DNA from: Pseudomonadota bacterium
Lineage (GTDB): Bacteria > Pseudomonadota > Gammaproteobacteria > JAKAQQ01
DNA: 8,419 nucleotides
Direction of reading: 5' to 3'
Assembly: GCA_021819635.1 (NCBI GenBank)
Contig: JAKAQQ010000022.1
Location: forward strand, 1 to 8,419
Both the position numbers and the translations under genes were made by a program. Below are positions 1-6,791 of the stretch, piece after piece (position 1 is the stretch's first letter; every line of letters begins with the position of its first letter). A model generated the notes under the pieces. That model ran no database searches, was not told the DNA's origin, and saw nothing but the letters and a program-made list of their open reading frames with translations.

Positions 1-1049
1 CTCCGCCCGTCGGTCGCAAGTCCGGAGGGCTGGGCGAGAGCGGCCTCGGCCGCGGCCCCGTCGGCGATATCCTCCCGTCCGCTCCCGGCGCGGCAGGTGA
101 GGAGCTCGCGCCGGGGATCGTAGCTCCAAATCTGGTGGGCTCCGGCCATCGCCATGCAGATCTCGCCGTTGAGGTGAACGAGGTCCCAAGGCGAAGCAAG
201 CGCGGTCGAGCGGGCCGGGCGCGGGGGGCACCCGGGGCGGAAGTCGGGTTCGTAGCCCCGCTCGCCGGTTCCGGCCAGAGTGCGCACGCCTCCGTCCGCG
301 AGATCGACGGCCCGGAGGAGGTGGTTCCCGCGGTCGGCGAGGTAGAGCGTGCCGCCCACCCGCACAAGCCCCTGGGGATCACGGAAGGACGCCCGGCCCG
401 GAGGGCCATCCTCCGCCCCGGCCACGCCGCGGCCGATACGCCGCACGGTCCCGGCCCGGCGGTCGAGGACGAGGAGCCGGTGATGACCGCTGTCGGCGAC
501 GGCCAGGACGTCCTCGTCGACGTAGATCTTGCCCGGATACGCCAACCCGGGGGGCGGCGTGGGTTCCTCCGGGTAGCCGGCCGGGCCGCGGACGAGCAAG
601 CGGCTCGTGGGGACGAGGGCGTCGAGAAGACGGGCCAGGACCGGACCGCGGCCTTCCCCGGAAGTCACGTGACGGACGCTCCCCTCGGGGTCAACGACGA
701 CGAGGGTCGGCCAAGCCCGCACCCCGTAGCGGCGCCAGAGGTCCATGCCGGCGTCGAGGGCGACGAAGTGACGGATCCCGAGGCGGGCGACGGCCTCGAG
801 TCCCTTCCGGGGATCGGCCTCCTCGGGAAATTTCGGGCTCAGGATCCCGACCACGCTCAGGACATCGCCGTAGCGTTCCTCGAGGCGCGCGAGCTCCGGG
901 AGCACGTGCAGGCAATTGATGCAGCAGAAGGTCCAGAAATCGAGGAGCACGAAACGCCCGCGAAAGGAGGCGAGCGTCCGGGGGGTCCGCGGCCGGAGCC
1001 AGACGAGATCCCGGGGGAACTCCGGGGCCCGTGCCGTCCCTTCGGCCAC
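1..1049 (-). CDS. Thioredoxin-like / NHL-repeat fusion protein (NHLRC2-like), C-terminus cut by window edge
   Basis: The visible 349 residues start at a GTG and run off the left edge with no stop. Residues about 15-145 form a TlpA/thioredoxin-like domain: a FVLLDFWTFCCINC stretch (residues 33-46, redox CxxC = C43-I-N-C46) and a WPTLVVVD segment (113-120) with the expected cis-proline P114. From about residue 170, repeated blocks such as KIYVDEDVLAVADSGHHRLL and LYLADRGNHLLRAVDL are NHL-propeller repeats. The CCINC signature and this domain order match the NHLRC2 family, whose human member is about 726 residues, so about half may be missing. I see no signal peptide, so a cytoplasmic location is inferred. 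Substrate and partner are unknown; a thiol-disulfide role is inferred from the CxxC. It follows the response-regulator stop by 11 bases, so the two are probably co-transcribed. The GTG start is supported by a GAGAG 8 bases upstream. Confidence 0.85.
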   Translation of the reverse strand, partial: MAEGTARAPEFPRDLVWLRPRTPRTLASFRGRFVLLDFWTFCCINCLHVLPELARLEERYGDVLSVVGILSPKFPEEADPRKGLEAVARLGIRHFVALDAGMDLWRRYGVRAWPTLVVVDPEGSVRHVTSGEGRGPVLARLLDALVPTSRLLVRGPAGYPEEPTPPPGLAYPGKIYVDEDVLAVADSGHHRLLVLDRRAGTVRRIGRGVAGAEDGPPGRASFRDPQGLVRVGGTLYLADRGNHLLRAVDLADGGVRTLAGTGERGYEPDFRPGCPPRPARSTALASPWDLVHLNGEICMAMAGAHQIWSYDPRRELLTCRAGSGREDIADGAAAEAALAQPSGLATDGR

Positions 1050-1057
1050 GGCCGTGG

Positions 1058-1062
1058 CTCTC
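1058..1062 (-). promoter_or_regulatory. Ribosome binding site of the NHLRC2-like gene
   Basis: GAGAG on the minus strand overlaps the stop codon of the upstream response regulator and lies 8 bases before the GTG at 1049. It decides the start, since no ATG fits between the stop and the conserved thioredoxin domain. It also suggests translational coupling. Confidence 0.5.
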
Positions 1063-1768
1063 AGTCTTCGGCGGGGATGGACGTCGCCTCCCCAGGGAGG
1101 AGTCCGGAGAGGACGGCCGCACGCAGGAGCTCGGCGGAGTTGCTGGCCCCGAGCTTGTGACAGAGGCGATGGCGGTAGGTGCGCACGGTGGTCGTGCTCA
1201 GGTGGAGACGTTCGGCGATGTCCTGGGTCCCCACCCCCTGACCCCAGAGTTCCAGCACCTGGAGCTCGCGGTGGCTCAGGCGCGAGGCGGCGCCCCCGCG
1301 GCGCTGGCCGCTCGTGCCCACGTAAAGACGGGCGATGTCGGCGCTCAGATAGAGCTCGTCGGCGAGCACGGCGTGGACCGCGCCCACGACCTCGTCCACC
1401 GCGCAGTCCTTGCTAAGGAATCCGTGCGCACCGGCTTCGAGGACGGCGCTCAGGTAAGGCTCCTGATAGGAGACCGAGAGGACGATGACGCGCACACCGG
1501 GGCAGTGACGCCGCATGCGCCGCACCGTCTCGATCCCGCCGAGACCGGGCATGTGCAGGTCGAGCAGCACCACCTCGGCGGACACCCGGCCGAGGAGGGC
1601 GAGGGCCTCCTCCCCGTTCGCCGCCTCCGCCACGACCTGGATGCCGTGGTCCTGAGCCAGGATCTTGCGGAGCCCGGCCCGGAGGAGATTGTGGTCGTCC
1701 ACAACCACCACACGCACCGGGCCCACGGCCCGCGGAGCGCTCGCACGGTGATCGGCGGCAAGGGACAT
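1061..1768 (-). CDS. LuxR/NarL-family response regulator (GacA/UvrY-like)
   Basis: This 235-residue protein is a two-component output regulator. The receiver domain (about 18-140) has the acidic pair D24/D25, the phospho-acceptor D70 in LLDLHMPG, the switch residue S98 and the conserved lysine K120 in GFLSKD. The LuxR-type helix-turn-helix (about 164-225) starts LSHRELQVLEL and contains TVRTYRHRLCHKLG; the YRxR pattern and the YLSADIA linker resemble GacA/UvrY. There is an N-terminal extension of about 17 residues. GacA activates small RNAs in gammaproteobacteria, but the target here cannot be read from the window. No histidine kinase gene is visible, so it is an orphan within this window. 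The ATG start has a strong GGGGAGG 9 bases upstream. It heads the operon with the NHLRC2-like gene and is divergent from the lysine genes. Family is certain; exact subfamily is inference. Confidence 0.93.
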   Translation of the reverse strand: MSLAADHRASAPRAVGPVRVVVVDDHNLLRAGLRKILAQDHGIQVVAEAANGEEALALLGRVSAEVVLLDLHMPGLGGIETVRRMRRHCPGVRVIVLSVSYQEPYLSAVLEAGAHGFLSKDCAVDEVVGAVHAVLADELYLSADIARLYVGTSGQRRGGAASRLSHRELQVLELWGQGVGTQDIAERLHLSTTTVRTYRHRLCHKLGASNSAELLRAAVLSGLLPGEATSIPAED

Positions 1769-1777
1769 GCAATCGAA

Positions 1778-1784
1778 CCTCCCC
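1778..1784 (-). promoter_or_regulatory. Strong ribosome binding site of the response regulator
   Basis: GGGGAGG on the minus strand, 9 bases before the ATG at 1768. It fixes the start and keeps the N-terminal extension ahead of the receiver domain. Confidence 0.7.
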
Positions 1785-2065
1785 GGCCCGGGCGGACGCC
1801 CGAAGCCGTGTGTCGTCAGGTGCTAGTCTAGCCGCCTCTCTCCGCCGGAGCGCAGGCGCCGAGGTCCCGCCGCCCGGACGGCCCGGAGGCGCCGCCGCCC
1901 CCCGCCCGTCCCCCGTCGCCCGAGGGCCCACGGAACGCCCGCGCGACGGCCGAGGACATTTGCTGGCACAATTGGGGGCTCCCCGAACACTTTCGGCGGC
2001 CGGCCCGCGGTTTTCCCGGGCCGCGCACCCCGACGTCGCCGGGGCGGCCGCAATTCCTTCCCCTC

Positions 2066-2069
2066 GGAG
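2066..2069 (+). promoter_or_regulatory. Ribosome binding site of the saccharopine/lysine dehydrogenase-family gene
   Basis: GGAG 8 bases before the ATG at 2078. It supports the start that puts the Rossmann glycine motif at residues 9-15. Confidence 0.6.
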
Positions 2070-2077
2070 TCTCTCCC

Positions 2078-3232
2078 ATGTCAAAACGTGTCGCGGTCCT
2101 CGGTTCGGGCAAGATCGGCGAACTCGTCGCCACCATGCTCGTGGACGCGGGCGACTACCACGTCGTCCTCGCCGATGTCGACGAAGGCCGGCTCCGGACG
2201 CTGGCTCTCCCCTGGGCCACGAAGAGGATCGAGACCGCCGGTCTCGACGCCCGCGACCGGGCGGCCACGGCCCGCCTCTTCCGCGAGCGGCGCCTCGAGG
2301 CGGCCGTCTCCTGCCTCCCCTACTACCTCAACGTGGAGGTGGCGACGGCCGCCCGCGAGACGGGCCTCCACTATTTCGATCTGACCGAGGACGTCGAGGT
2401 GACCCGCGCCGTCCGCCGCCTCGCCACGGAGGCCGGCCAAGCCCAGGCGTTCGTGCCCCAGTGCGGACTCGCCCCCGGCTTCATCAGCATCGCGGCCAAC
2501 CACCTCATGCGCCGGTTTGAGACCCTCGACGAGGCCAAGCTCCGTGTGGGGGCCCTGCCCCAGTACCCGAGCAACGAGCTCAAGTACGCGCTCACCTGGT
2601 CGTCGGACGGGGTGATCAACGAGTACGGCAATCTCTGCGAGGGGATCATCGACGGCCGCCTCCAGTCCCTCCAGCCGCTCGAGGGGCTCGAGAGCATCGA
2701 ACTCCGCGGGCGCCGCTACGAAGCCTTCAACACCTCGGGGGGGCTCGGCTCTCTCGCCGATACCTACCAGGGACGCATCCGCCACCTCACCTACAAGACG
2801 ATCCGTTACCCCGGCCACTGCACGCTCGTCCGCTTCCTCATGAACGACCTCCGGCTGAACGACGACCGCCCGACCTTGAAGCGGATTCTCGAAAACGCCG
2901 TCCCGCGGACCGAGCAGGACGTGGTGCTCGTCTACGCCGGCGTGCGGGGCACGCGCCAAGGCGGGTTTTACGAGGACACGTACGTGCAGGCCGTCTACCC
3001 CGACGAGATCGCCGGCCGCCGCTGGGCGGCGATCCAGATCACCACCGCCGCGGGCGTCACCACGGTGCTTGATCTCGTGCTCTCCCATCCCGGCCGCTAT
3101 CATGGGTTCGTCCGTCAGGAAGACATCGATCTCGAGACGTTCCTTGCCAACCGCTTCGGGCGGCGCTACCGCCCCGACGCCCGCGCGTGGACCTTCGAGA
3201 CGGCGGCGGCGCAGGAAGTCGCCACGTCCTGA
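2078..3232 (+). CDS. Saccharopine dehydrogenase-family oxidoreductase (lysine 6-dehydrogenase or saccharopine dehydrogenase-like)
   Basis: A 384-residue NAD(P)-dependent oxidoreductase. The N-terminal Rossmann fold has GSGKIGE at 9-15 and an acidic D33 at the end of the second strand (VVLADVDE), which usually favours NAD over NADP. Family motifs follow: PQCGLAPGFISI (127-138), EAFNTSGG (215-222) and YKTIRYPGH (239-247). These and the roughly 380-residue length resemble lysine 6-dehydrogenase, which oxidatively deaminates lysine to alpha-aminoadipate semialdehyde with ammonia release. The same family includes saccharopine dehydrogenase, which reaches the same semialdehyde by releasing glutamate. 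The antiquitin-type dehydrogenase 29 bases downstream consumes exactly that product, so lysine catabolism is likely. No lysine-ketoglutarate reductase is visible, which mildly favours the direct enzyme. The family call is firm; the substrate is inferred. Confidence 0.88.
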   Translation: MSKRVAVLGSGKIGELVATMLVDAGDYHVVLADVDEGRLRTLALPWATKRIETAGLDARDRAATARLFRERRLEAAVSCLPYYLNVEVATAARETGLHYFDLTEDVEVTRAVRRLATEAGQAQAFVPQCGLAPGFISIAANHLMRRFETLDEAKLRVGALPQYPSNELKYALTWSSDGVINEYGNLCEGIIDGRLQSLQPLEGLESIELRGRRYEAFNTSGGLGSLADTYQGRIRHLTYKTIRYPGHCTLVRFLMNDLRLNDDRPTLKRILENAVPRTEQDVVLVYAGVRGTRQGGFYEDTYVQAVYPDEIAGRRWAAIQITTAAGVTTVLDLVLSHPGRYHGFVRQEDIDLETFLANRFGRRYRPDARAWTFETAAAQEVATS

Positions 3233-3248
3233 GCCCCCCGCCCTTTCC

Positions 3249-3252
3249 GGAG
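3249..3252 (+). promoter_or_regulatory. Ribosome binding site selecting the GTG start of the ALDH7 gene
   Basis: GGAG 9 bases before GTG 3262. Frames opening earlier, near 3187, would start inside the upstream gene and add about 25 low-complexity residues with no family counterpart. Confidence 0.65.
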
Positions 3253-3261
3253 AACCCTTCC

Positions 3262-4800
3262 GTGCATCCCGATGTCCGTACCGTTGTCGAACGCCTCGGC
3301 CTCCACGAACCGCTGAGCACCACCTACGCCCCAACCTCCGGCTGGATCCGATCCCCGGGGGCACCCGAGCACAGCGTCCGCAACCCGAGCACGGGCGAGG
3401 AACTCGTGCGGATCGCGACGAGCACCGCCGACGACTACGCGCGCGTCCTCGACGAATCCCGGGCCGCTTTTGCCGCCTGGCGCGAGGTGCCGGCCCCGCG
3501 GCGCGGCGAGCTCGTGCGTCGGATCGGCGAGAACCTCCGGGCCCACAAGGCGGACCTCGCCACCCTCGTGAGCCTCGAGGTCGGCAAGATCACCGCCGAG
3601 GCCCTCGGTGAGGTCCAAGAAATGATCGACATGGCCGACTTCGCCCTCGGTCAGTCGCGGATGCTCTACGGCCGGACGATGCCCTCCGAACGTCCCGGTC
3701 ACCGCATGTTCGAGCAGTGGCACCCGCGGGGGGTGGTGGCCGTCGTCACCGCCTTCAACTTTCCCGTGGCCGTCTGGTCCTGGAACGCGTTCCTCGCAGC
3801 CGTCGCGGGCGACAGCGTCGTCTGGAAGCCCTCGCCCAAGGGTCTCCTCTGCGCGGTGGCGGTCCAGGCCCTGGTTGCCCGCACCGTCGCCGAGGCGGGG
3901 CTCCCCCCGGCCTTTGGCCTCCTCGGGGAGAGCGGTCACGCGCTCGCCGAGCGCCTGTGCGACGACCGTGGCGTCGATCTACTCTCCTTCACCGGCTCGA
4001 CGGCGGTCGGCCGCCGGGTGGCCGAACGGGTCGCGCGGCGCCTCGGCCACACGCTCCTCGAACTCGGGGGGAACAACGCCATCATCGTCGAGGCCGACGC
4101 GGACCTCGAACTCGTCACCCGTGCCGTCCTCTTCGGGGCGGTCGGCACCGCCGGGCAACGCTGCACAACCACCCGCCGTCTCTTCGTCGACCGCCGGATT
4201 CTCGACCCTGTCCTCGAGCGTCTCACCCGCGCCTACGCGCAGGTCCGGATCGGCAACCCCCGCGAGCCCGGCGTCCTCATGGGACCGCTCATCGACAGCG
4301 CGGCGGTCGAGCGTTACCGGGCGGCCGTCGCCGAGATCCGCCGTCTCGGAGGCACGATTCTCCACGGCGGGTCGGTTCCCGACGGCCCGGGGCATTTCGT
4401 CACCCCGACCCTCGTTCTGGCGAAGCCCGGCTGGCCGCTTCTCTGCGAGGAGACCTTCGCCCCCATCCTCTACGTCCTGCCCTACGACGATCTCGAGGAA
4501 GCCCTGCGTCTTCACAACGACGTCCCCCAGGGCCTCTCCTCGGCGATCTTCACCCGTGACCTCCGCAAGGCCGAGCGGTTTCTCTCTACCGCGGGAAGCG
4601 ACTGCGGGATCGCCAACGTCAATATCGGGACCTCGGGGGCGGAGATCGGGGGCGCCTTCGGCGGCGAAAAGGACACGGGCGGGGGCCGCGAAGCCGGGTC
4701 CGACGCCTGGAAAAGCTACATGCGGCGCCAGACGAACACCGTCAACTGGAGCGACGCCCTCCCGCTCGCTCAGGGCATCGACTTCGGGGCGGAGTCGTGA
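3262..4800 (+). CDS. Alpha-aminoadipate semialdehyde dehydrogenase (antiquitin/ALDH7 family)
   Basis: A 512-residue aldehyde dehydrogenase that oxidises alpha-aminoadipate semialdehyde (in equilibrium with piperideine-6-carboxylate) to alpha-aminoadipate with NAD. Visible catalytic elements, numbered from the GTG, are N166 in TAFNF, K189 in VWKPSP, the general base E267 in LELGGNN and the nucleophile C301 in GTAGQRCTT. The C-terminal block GGAFGGEKDTGGGREAGSDA (464-483) followed by WKSYMRRQTNT is the antiquitin signature, nearly identical to human ALDH7A1. E120 (in GEVQE) and R300 correspond to residues reported to contact the aminoadipate moiety in ALDH7A1, supporting that substrate over generic aldehydes. 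The length equals the cytosolic ALDH7A1 form. It forms an operon with the upstream dehydrogenase. ALDH7 enzymes can also act on betaine and lipid-derived aldehydes, so an osmotic-stress role is possible. Confidence 0.95.
   Translation: MHPDVRTVVERLGLHEPLSTTYAPTSGWIRSPGAPEHSVRNPSTGEELVRIATSTADDYARVLDESRAAFAAWREVPAPRRGELVRRIGENLRAHKADLATLVSLEVGKITAEALGEVQEMIDMADFALGQSRMLYGRTMPSERPGHRMFEQWHPRGVVAVVTAFNFPVAVWSWNAFLAAVAGDSVVWKPSPKGLLCAVAVQALVARTVAEAGLPPAFGLLGESGHALAERLCDDRGVDLLSFTGSTAVGRRVAERVARRLGHTLLELGGNNAIIVEADADLELVTRAVLFGAVGTAGQRCTTTRRLFVDRRILDPVLERLTRAYAQVRIGNPREPGVLMGPLIDSAAVERYRAAVAEIRRLGGTILHGGSVPDGPGHFVTPTLVLAKPGWPLLCEETFAPILYVLPYDDLEEALRLHNDVPQGLSSAIFTRDLRKAERFLSTAGSDCGIANVNIGTSGAEIGGAFGGEKDTGGGREAGSDAWKSYMRRQTNTVNWSDALPLAQGIDFGAES
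4791..4794 (+). promoter_or_regulatory. Ribosome binding site of uppP inside the end of the ALDH7 gene
   Basis: GGAG lies 5 bases before ATG 4800 and only 2 bases before an alternative GTG at 4797. This spacing favours the ATG start. Confidence 0.5.
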
Positions 4801-5648
4801 TGCGGGCAACCCCCGCCTGGGTGCTGCTCTTCATGGCGGTGCTGCAGGGCTTCACCGAGCTCTTCCCGGTCTCGAGCCTCGGCCACAGCGTCCTCGTCCC
4901 CGCGCTCCTTCACCTCCGGCTCGACCGTGCGGCCCCCTGGTTCCTGCCCTTCCTGGTCGTCCTCCATCTCGGGACGGCGACCGCCCTGCTCCTCTATTTC
5001 TGGAGGGACTGGCTGGGCATCCTGCGAAGCCTTCTGCGCACGCACGGGCGGCCGACCGAACCCGAGACGCGGCTTTTCTGGCTTCTCGTCCTCGGGACCA
5101 TTCCGGCGGGTCTCCTCGGGCTTCTCCTTGTCCATTTTGTACGCAGCCTCTTTGCGGGCTTCACGGTCGCGGCGATTTTCCTGATCGTGAACGGCGTGGC
5201 CCTCCTCGTGGGCGACCGGCTCAAGAAGCGGGAAGCGCGGCATCGGCTGGACGACATGCCCTGGAAGAGCGCCCTCGTCATCGGTCTGGCGCAGGCCACG
5301 GCCCTCATCCCGGGCATCTCGCGCTCGGGAGCCACCTTGGTCACGGGGCTCGGCCGCGGGCTCGACTACGAGGCCGCGGCCCGCTTCTCGTTCCTTCTCT
5401 CGGCCCCGATCATCGGCGCCGCCGGCCTCCTCGAGACGCCCAAACTCTTCCACGCCGGCGTCGGCATCGGGCCGCTCCTCCCCGTCGTCTTTGCGGCCGG
5501 CCTTCTGGCCGGGGTCTGCGCGTGGCTGAGCAGCTGGTTCCTCATGCACTACTTCCATCGCCGGGAGGTCACGGCGCTTCGGCCCTTCGCCCTCTACTGT
5601 CTTGCGGCCGGCGTGGGAGCACTGGCCCTCCACGCCTTCGCCCTCTGA
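4800..5648 (+). CDS. uppP: Undecaprenyl-diphosphatase UppP (BacA family)
   Basis: A 282-residue integral membrane enzyme that dephosphorylates undecaprenyl diphosphate to undecaprenyl phosphate, recycling the lipid carrier for peptidoglycan and other wall polymers; overproduction of the family gives bacitracin resistance. Both signature motifs are intact: QGFTELFPVSSLGH (16-29, catalytic-site E20 and the serines) and IPGISRSGATL (170-180, R175). Seven to eight hydrophobic segments span the protein, and length matches the usual 265-290. The start ATG overlaps the ALDH7 stop by one base (TGATG), indicating translational coupling. An in-frame GTG at 4797 is possible but would sit too close to the GGAG. 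Functional connection with lysine catabolism is not obvious; shared transcription may be incidental. The identification is secure. Confidence 0.96.
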   Translation: MRATPAWVLLFMAVLQGFTELFPVSSLGHSVLVPALLHLRLDRAAPWFLPFLVVLHLGTATALLLYFWRDWLGILRSLLRTHGRPTEPETRLFWLLVLGTIPAGLLGLLLVHFVRSLFAGFTVAAIFLIVNGVALLVGDRLKKREARHRLDDMPWKSALVIGLAQATALIPGISRSGATLVTGLGRGLDYEAAARFSFLLSAPIIGAAGLLETPKLFHAGVGIGPLLPVVFAAGLLAGVCAWLSSWFLMHYFHRREVTALRPFALYCLAAGVGALALHAFAL

Positions 5649-5706
5649 GAGCGGGGAAGCGAACCGCCGAAGCAGGACCCCGGGGCTCCGCCGCCGGAAG
5701 AGAGCA

Positions 5707-5737
5707 CCCCCCTCCCGCGCTCGTCGCCCGCGAGGGG
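5707..5737. terminator. Possible bidirectional terminator hairpin between convergent genes
   Basis: Between uppP and the convergent DegV gene, a C-rich arm ending CCTCCCGCG pairs imperfectly (2-base bulge) with CGCGAGGGG around a 9-base loop. There is no T-run on either strand, so it is not a canonical intrinsic terminator. Position between two convergent stops is the main support. Confidence 0.3.
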
Positions 5738-5757
5738 CGGGGCCCCATCCCCCCTGT

Positions 5758-6699
5758 TCATTTCTCGGCGTAGGCGAACGAGAAGGCTCCGCGGCCGACA
5801 AAGGCACCGGCCGAGAGGCTCAGCACCGAAAGAATCACGGCCACCTTCTGCTGCTGGCCGAGGGCAAAGAGCTTCTGGTAGCGGGGGTCGTTACGGATCC
5901 GGTCGAGTTCCCCCCCGTAGCTCAACACAATCACCGGGACGGACAGGCGGTTCTCGTGGAGCAACGCCTCGAGATGCTTGAAACTCCAGTCGAGCGCCTT
6001 GTCGAAGCCGCGGATTTTCTCGATCGGCCGGGTTTCCCCCCCCGCCATCTCGAGGACCGGCTTGATGTCCAGGAGATCCCCGGCCTTGTAGGTGAACCAG
6101 TTCACGCTCTCCTCCCCACGGGTACGGGCAATGTTGTAGACGTAGTAGAGATCGTCCGGAATGAGGTAGGCGCGGATCTGGCCACGCACCGTCTCGAGCG
6201 AGCGGCGGATGCCGTCGAAGCTTTCGTGCGCCACGTCGCGGAGACGAAGCGCCTGGAAGGCCAAGACCGCCTCGCCCGAAAAGAGGATGTGCGCGTCGAA
6301 GATGCGCAGGATGAACGGCTCGGTGAGCCCGGCCTCGGCCCGCAGTTTCTTGTACTCGCGAAGCACCGTGTAGGACGCCTCGGTGGCGTTGGCGAAGATC
6401 TTGCTCCGCCGCGAGTCGGGGCAGAGCACGAAAATTCGGTCGTAGCGGGTCACCCACTGTTCGAGGAAAAGATCGACCATCTGGCTGGGCTTGAGGGGCT
6501 GGGTGACGATGGCCGTCTCGTGCCTCTGGAGGTAGAGCCGGTAGAGACGCAGGGTCTCTTCCTCGTTGCGACGGTCGAGGAAAACGTTGGTGCGGGCGTA
6601 GACCGAAACGGGCAACATCTCAAGGCGCCCGGTTCCAATGAAATTGGAGGGAACGTCGCAGGTCGGACTGATGACGATACCGATTTTCACGCCGGGCAC
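5758..6699 (-). CDS. DegV-family protein, divergent
   Basis: A 313-residue protein matching the DegV fold along its length. Recognisable blocks are IGIVISPTCDVPSNF (6-20, counterpart of the DST-DLP opening), LPVSVYA (29-35), AIVTQPLKPSQ (63-73, counterpart of TSQPS), RIFDAHILFSGEA (132-144) and LLDIKPVLEMAGGETRPIEK (209-228) followed by the usual IRG. DegV/FakB proteins bind single fatty acids; FakB partners present them to fatty-acid kinase. Here the usual SSxLSGTY loop is replaced by CPDSRRSKIFANATEA (93-108) and the GGR segment by ARTRGEE (191-197), so lipid binding may differ. No kinase partner is in the window. The start is a GTG at 6699 (GAGAG 4 bases upstream); a second GTG at 6690 is equally defensible and would remove three residues. 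Function beyond the family is unknown. Confidence 0.87.
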   Translation of the reverse strand: MPGVKIGIVISPTCDVPSNFIGTGRLEMLPVSVYARTNVFLDRRNEEETLRLYRLYLQRHETAIVTQPLKPSQMVDLFLEQWVTRYDRIFVLCPDSRRSKIFANATEASYTVLREYKKLRAEAGLTEPFILRIFDAHILFSGEAVLAFQALRLRDVAHESFDGIRRSLETVRGQIRAYLIPDDLYYVYNIARTRGEESVNWFTYKAGDLLDIKPVLEMAGGETRPIEKIRGFDKALDWSFKHLEALLHENRLSVPVIVLSYGGELDRIRNDPRYQKLFALGQQQKVAVILSVLSLSAGAFVGRGAFSFAYAEK

Positions 6700-6728
6700 C
6701 CCGCTCTCTTGTTGGTTCGTTCAGGACG

Positions 6729-6749
6729 CCGCATCCTCGGGGGATGCGG
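6729..6749. repeat. Perfect 8-bp inverted repeat in the DegV gene leader
   Basis: CCGCATCC (6729-6736) and GGATGCGG (6742-6749) flank a 5-base loop TCGGG. It lies 30 bases upstream of the GTG at 6699 and just downstream of the predicted -10 box. It could be a 5' mRNA stem-loop or an operator for a dimeric repressor. No T-run follows, so a terminator is unlikely. Confidence 0.6.
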
Positions 6750-6762
6750 AAGGCCCAAGGTC

Positions 6763-6791
6763 ATTCTAGCGCGTTGCGGAAAGCGTGACAC
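6763..6791 (-). promoter_or_regulatory. Candidate sigma-70 promoter of the DegV gene
   Basis: On the minus strand, GTGTCA (6791-6786, 4 of 6 matches to TTGACA) and TAGAAT (6768-6763, 5 of 6 to TATAAT) are separated by 17 bases. Transcription would start near 6756, giving a leader of about 57 bases containing the inverted repeat at 6729-6749. Good spacing in a GC-rich background is the main support. Confidence 0.45.

Larger units (their letters stand above)
1769..2077. other. Divergent intergenic region between response regulator and lysine operon
   Basis: About 310 bases with no credible gene. It should hold the promoters of both divergent operons, but I find no convincing -35/-10 pair on either strand. 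The least GC-rich part is around 1960-1975 (ACATTTGCTGGCACAATTGG). Two short hairpins lie in the plus-strand leader: CGGCCCG at 2001-2007 with CGGGCCG at 2017-2023, and CCCCG at 2028-2032 with CGGGG at 2040-2044. A regulator encoded beside a divergent region often acts on it; that is inference only. Confidence 0.5.

Noticed and set aside
135..1160. Long plus-strand open frame opposite the NHLRC2-like gene
   Set aside because: The minus-strand reading shows a thioredoxin CINC motif and NHL repeats; the plus frame is low-complexity and recognisable only as the complement of GC-rich codons.
1964..1979. TGGCAC-like sequence in the divergent region suggesting a sigma-54 promoter
   Set aside because: TGGCAC is followed after 5 bases by GGGGC rather than TTGCA, so the essential -12 GC is not in place.
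2081..3364. 427-codon minus-strand open frame across the saccharopine/lysine dehydrogenase gene
   Set aside because: It is antisense to a gene with clear Rossmann and family motifs; its translation is repetitive and matches no family I know.
3875..5773. 632-codon plus-strand open frame spanning the end of ALDH7 and all of uppP
   Set aside because: It is a frame shadow rich in Arg, Pro and Ser. The other plus frames encode intact ALDH7 and UppP with catalytic motifs.
4770..5807. 345-codon minus-strand open frame opposite uppP
   Set aside because: It is highly charged, low-complexity and antisense to a well-conserved membrane enzyme.
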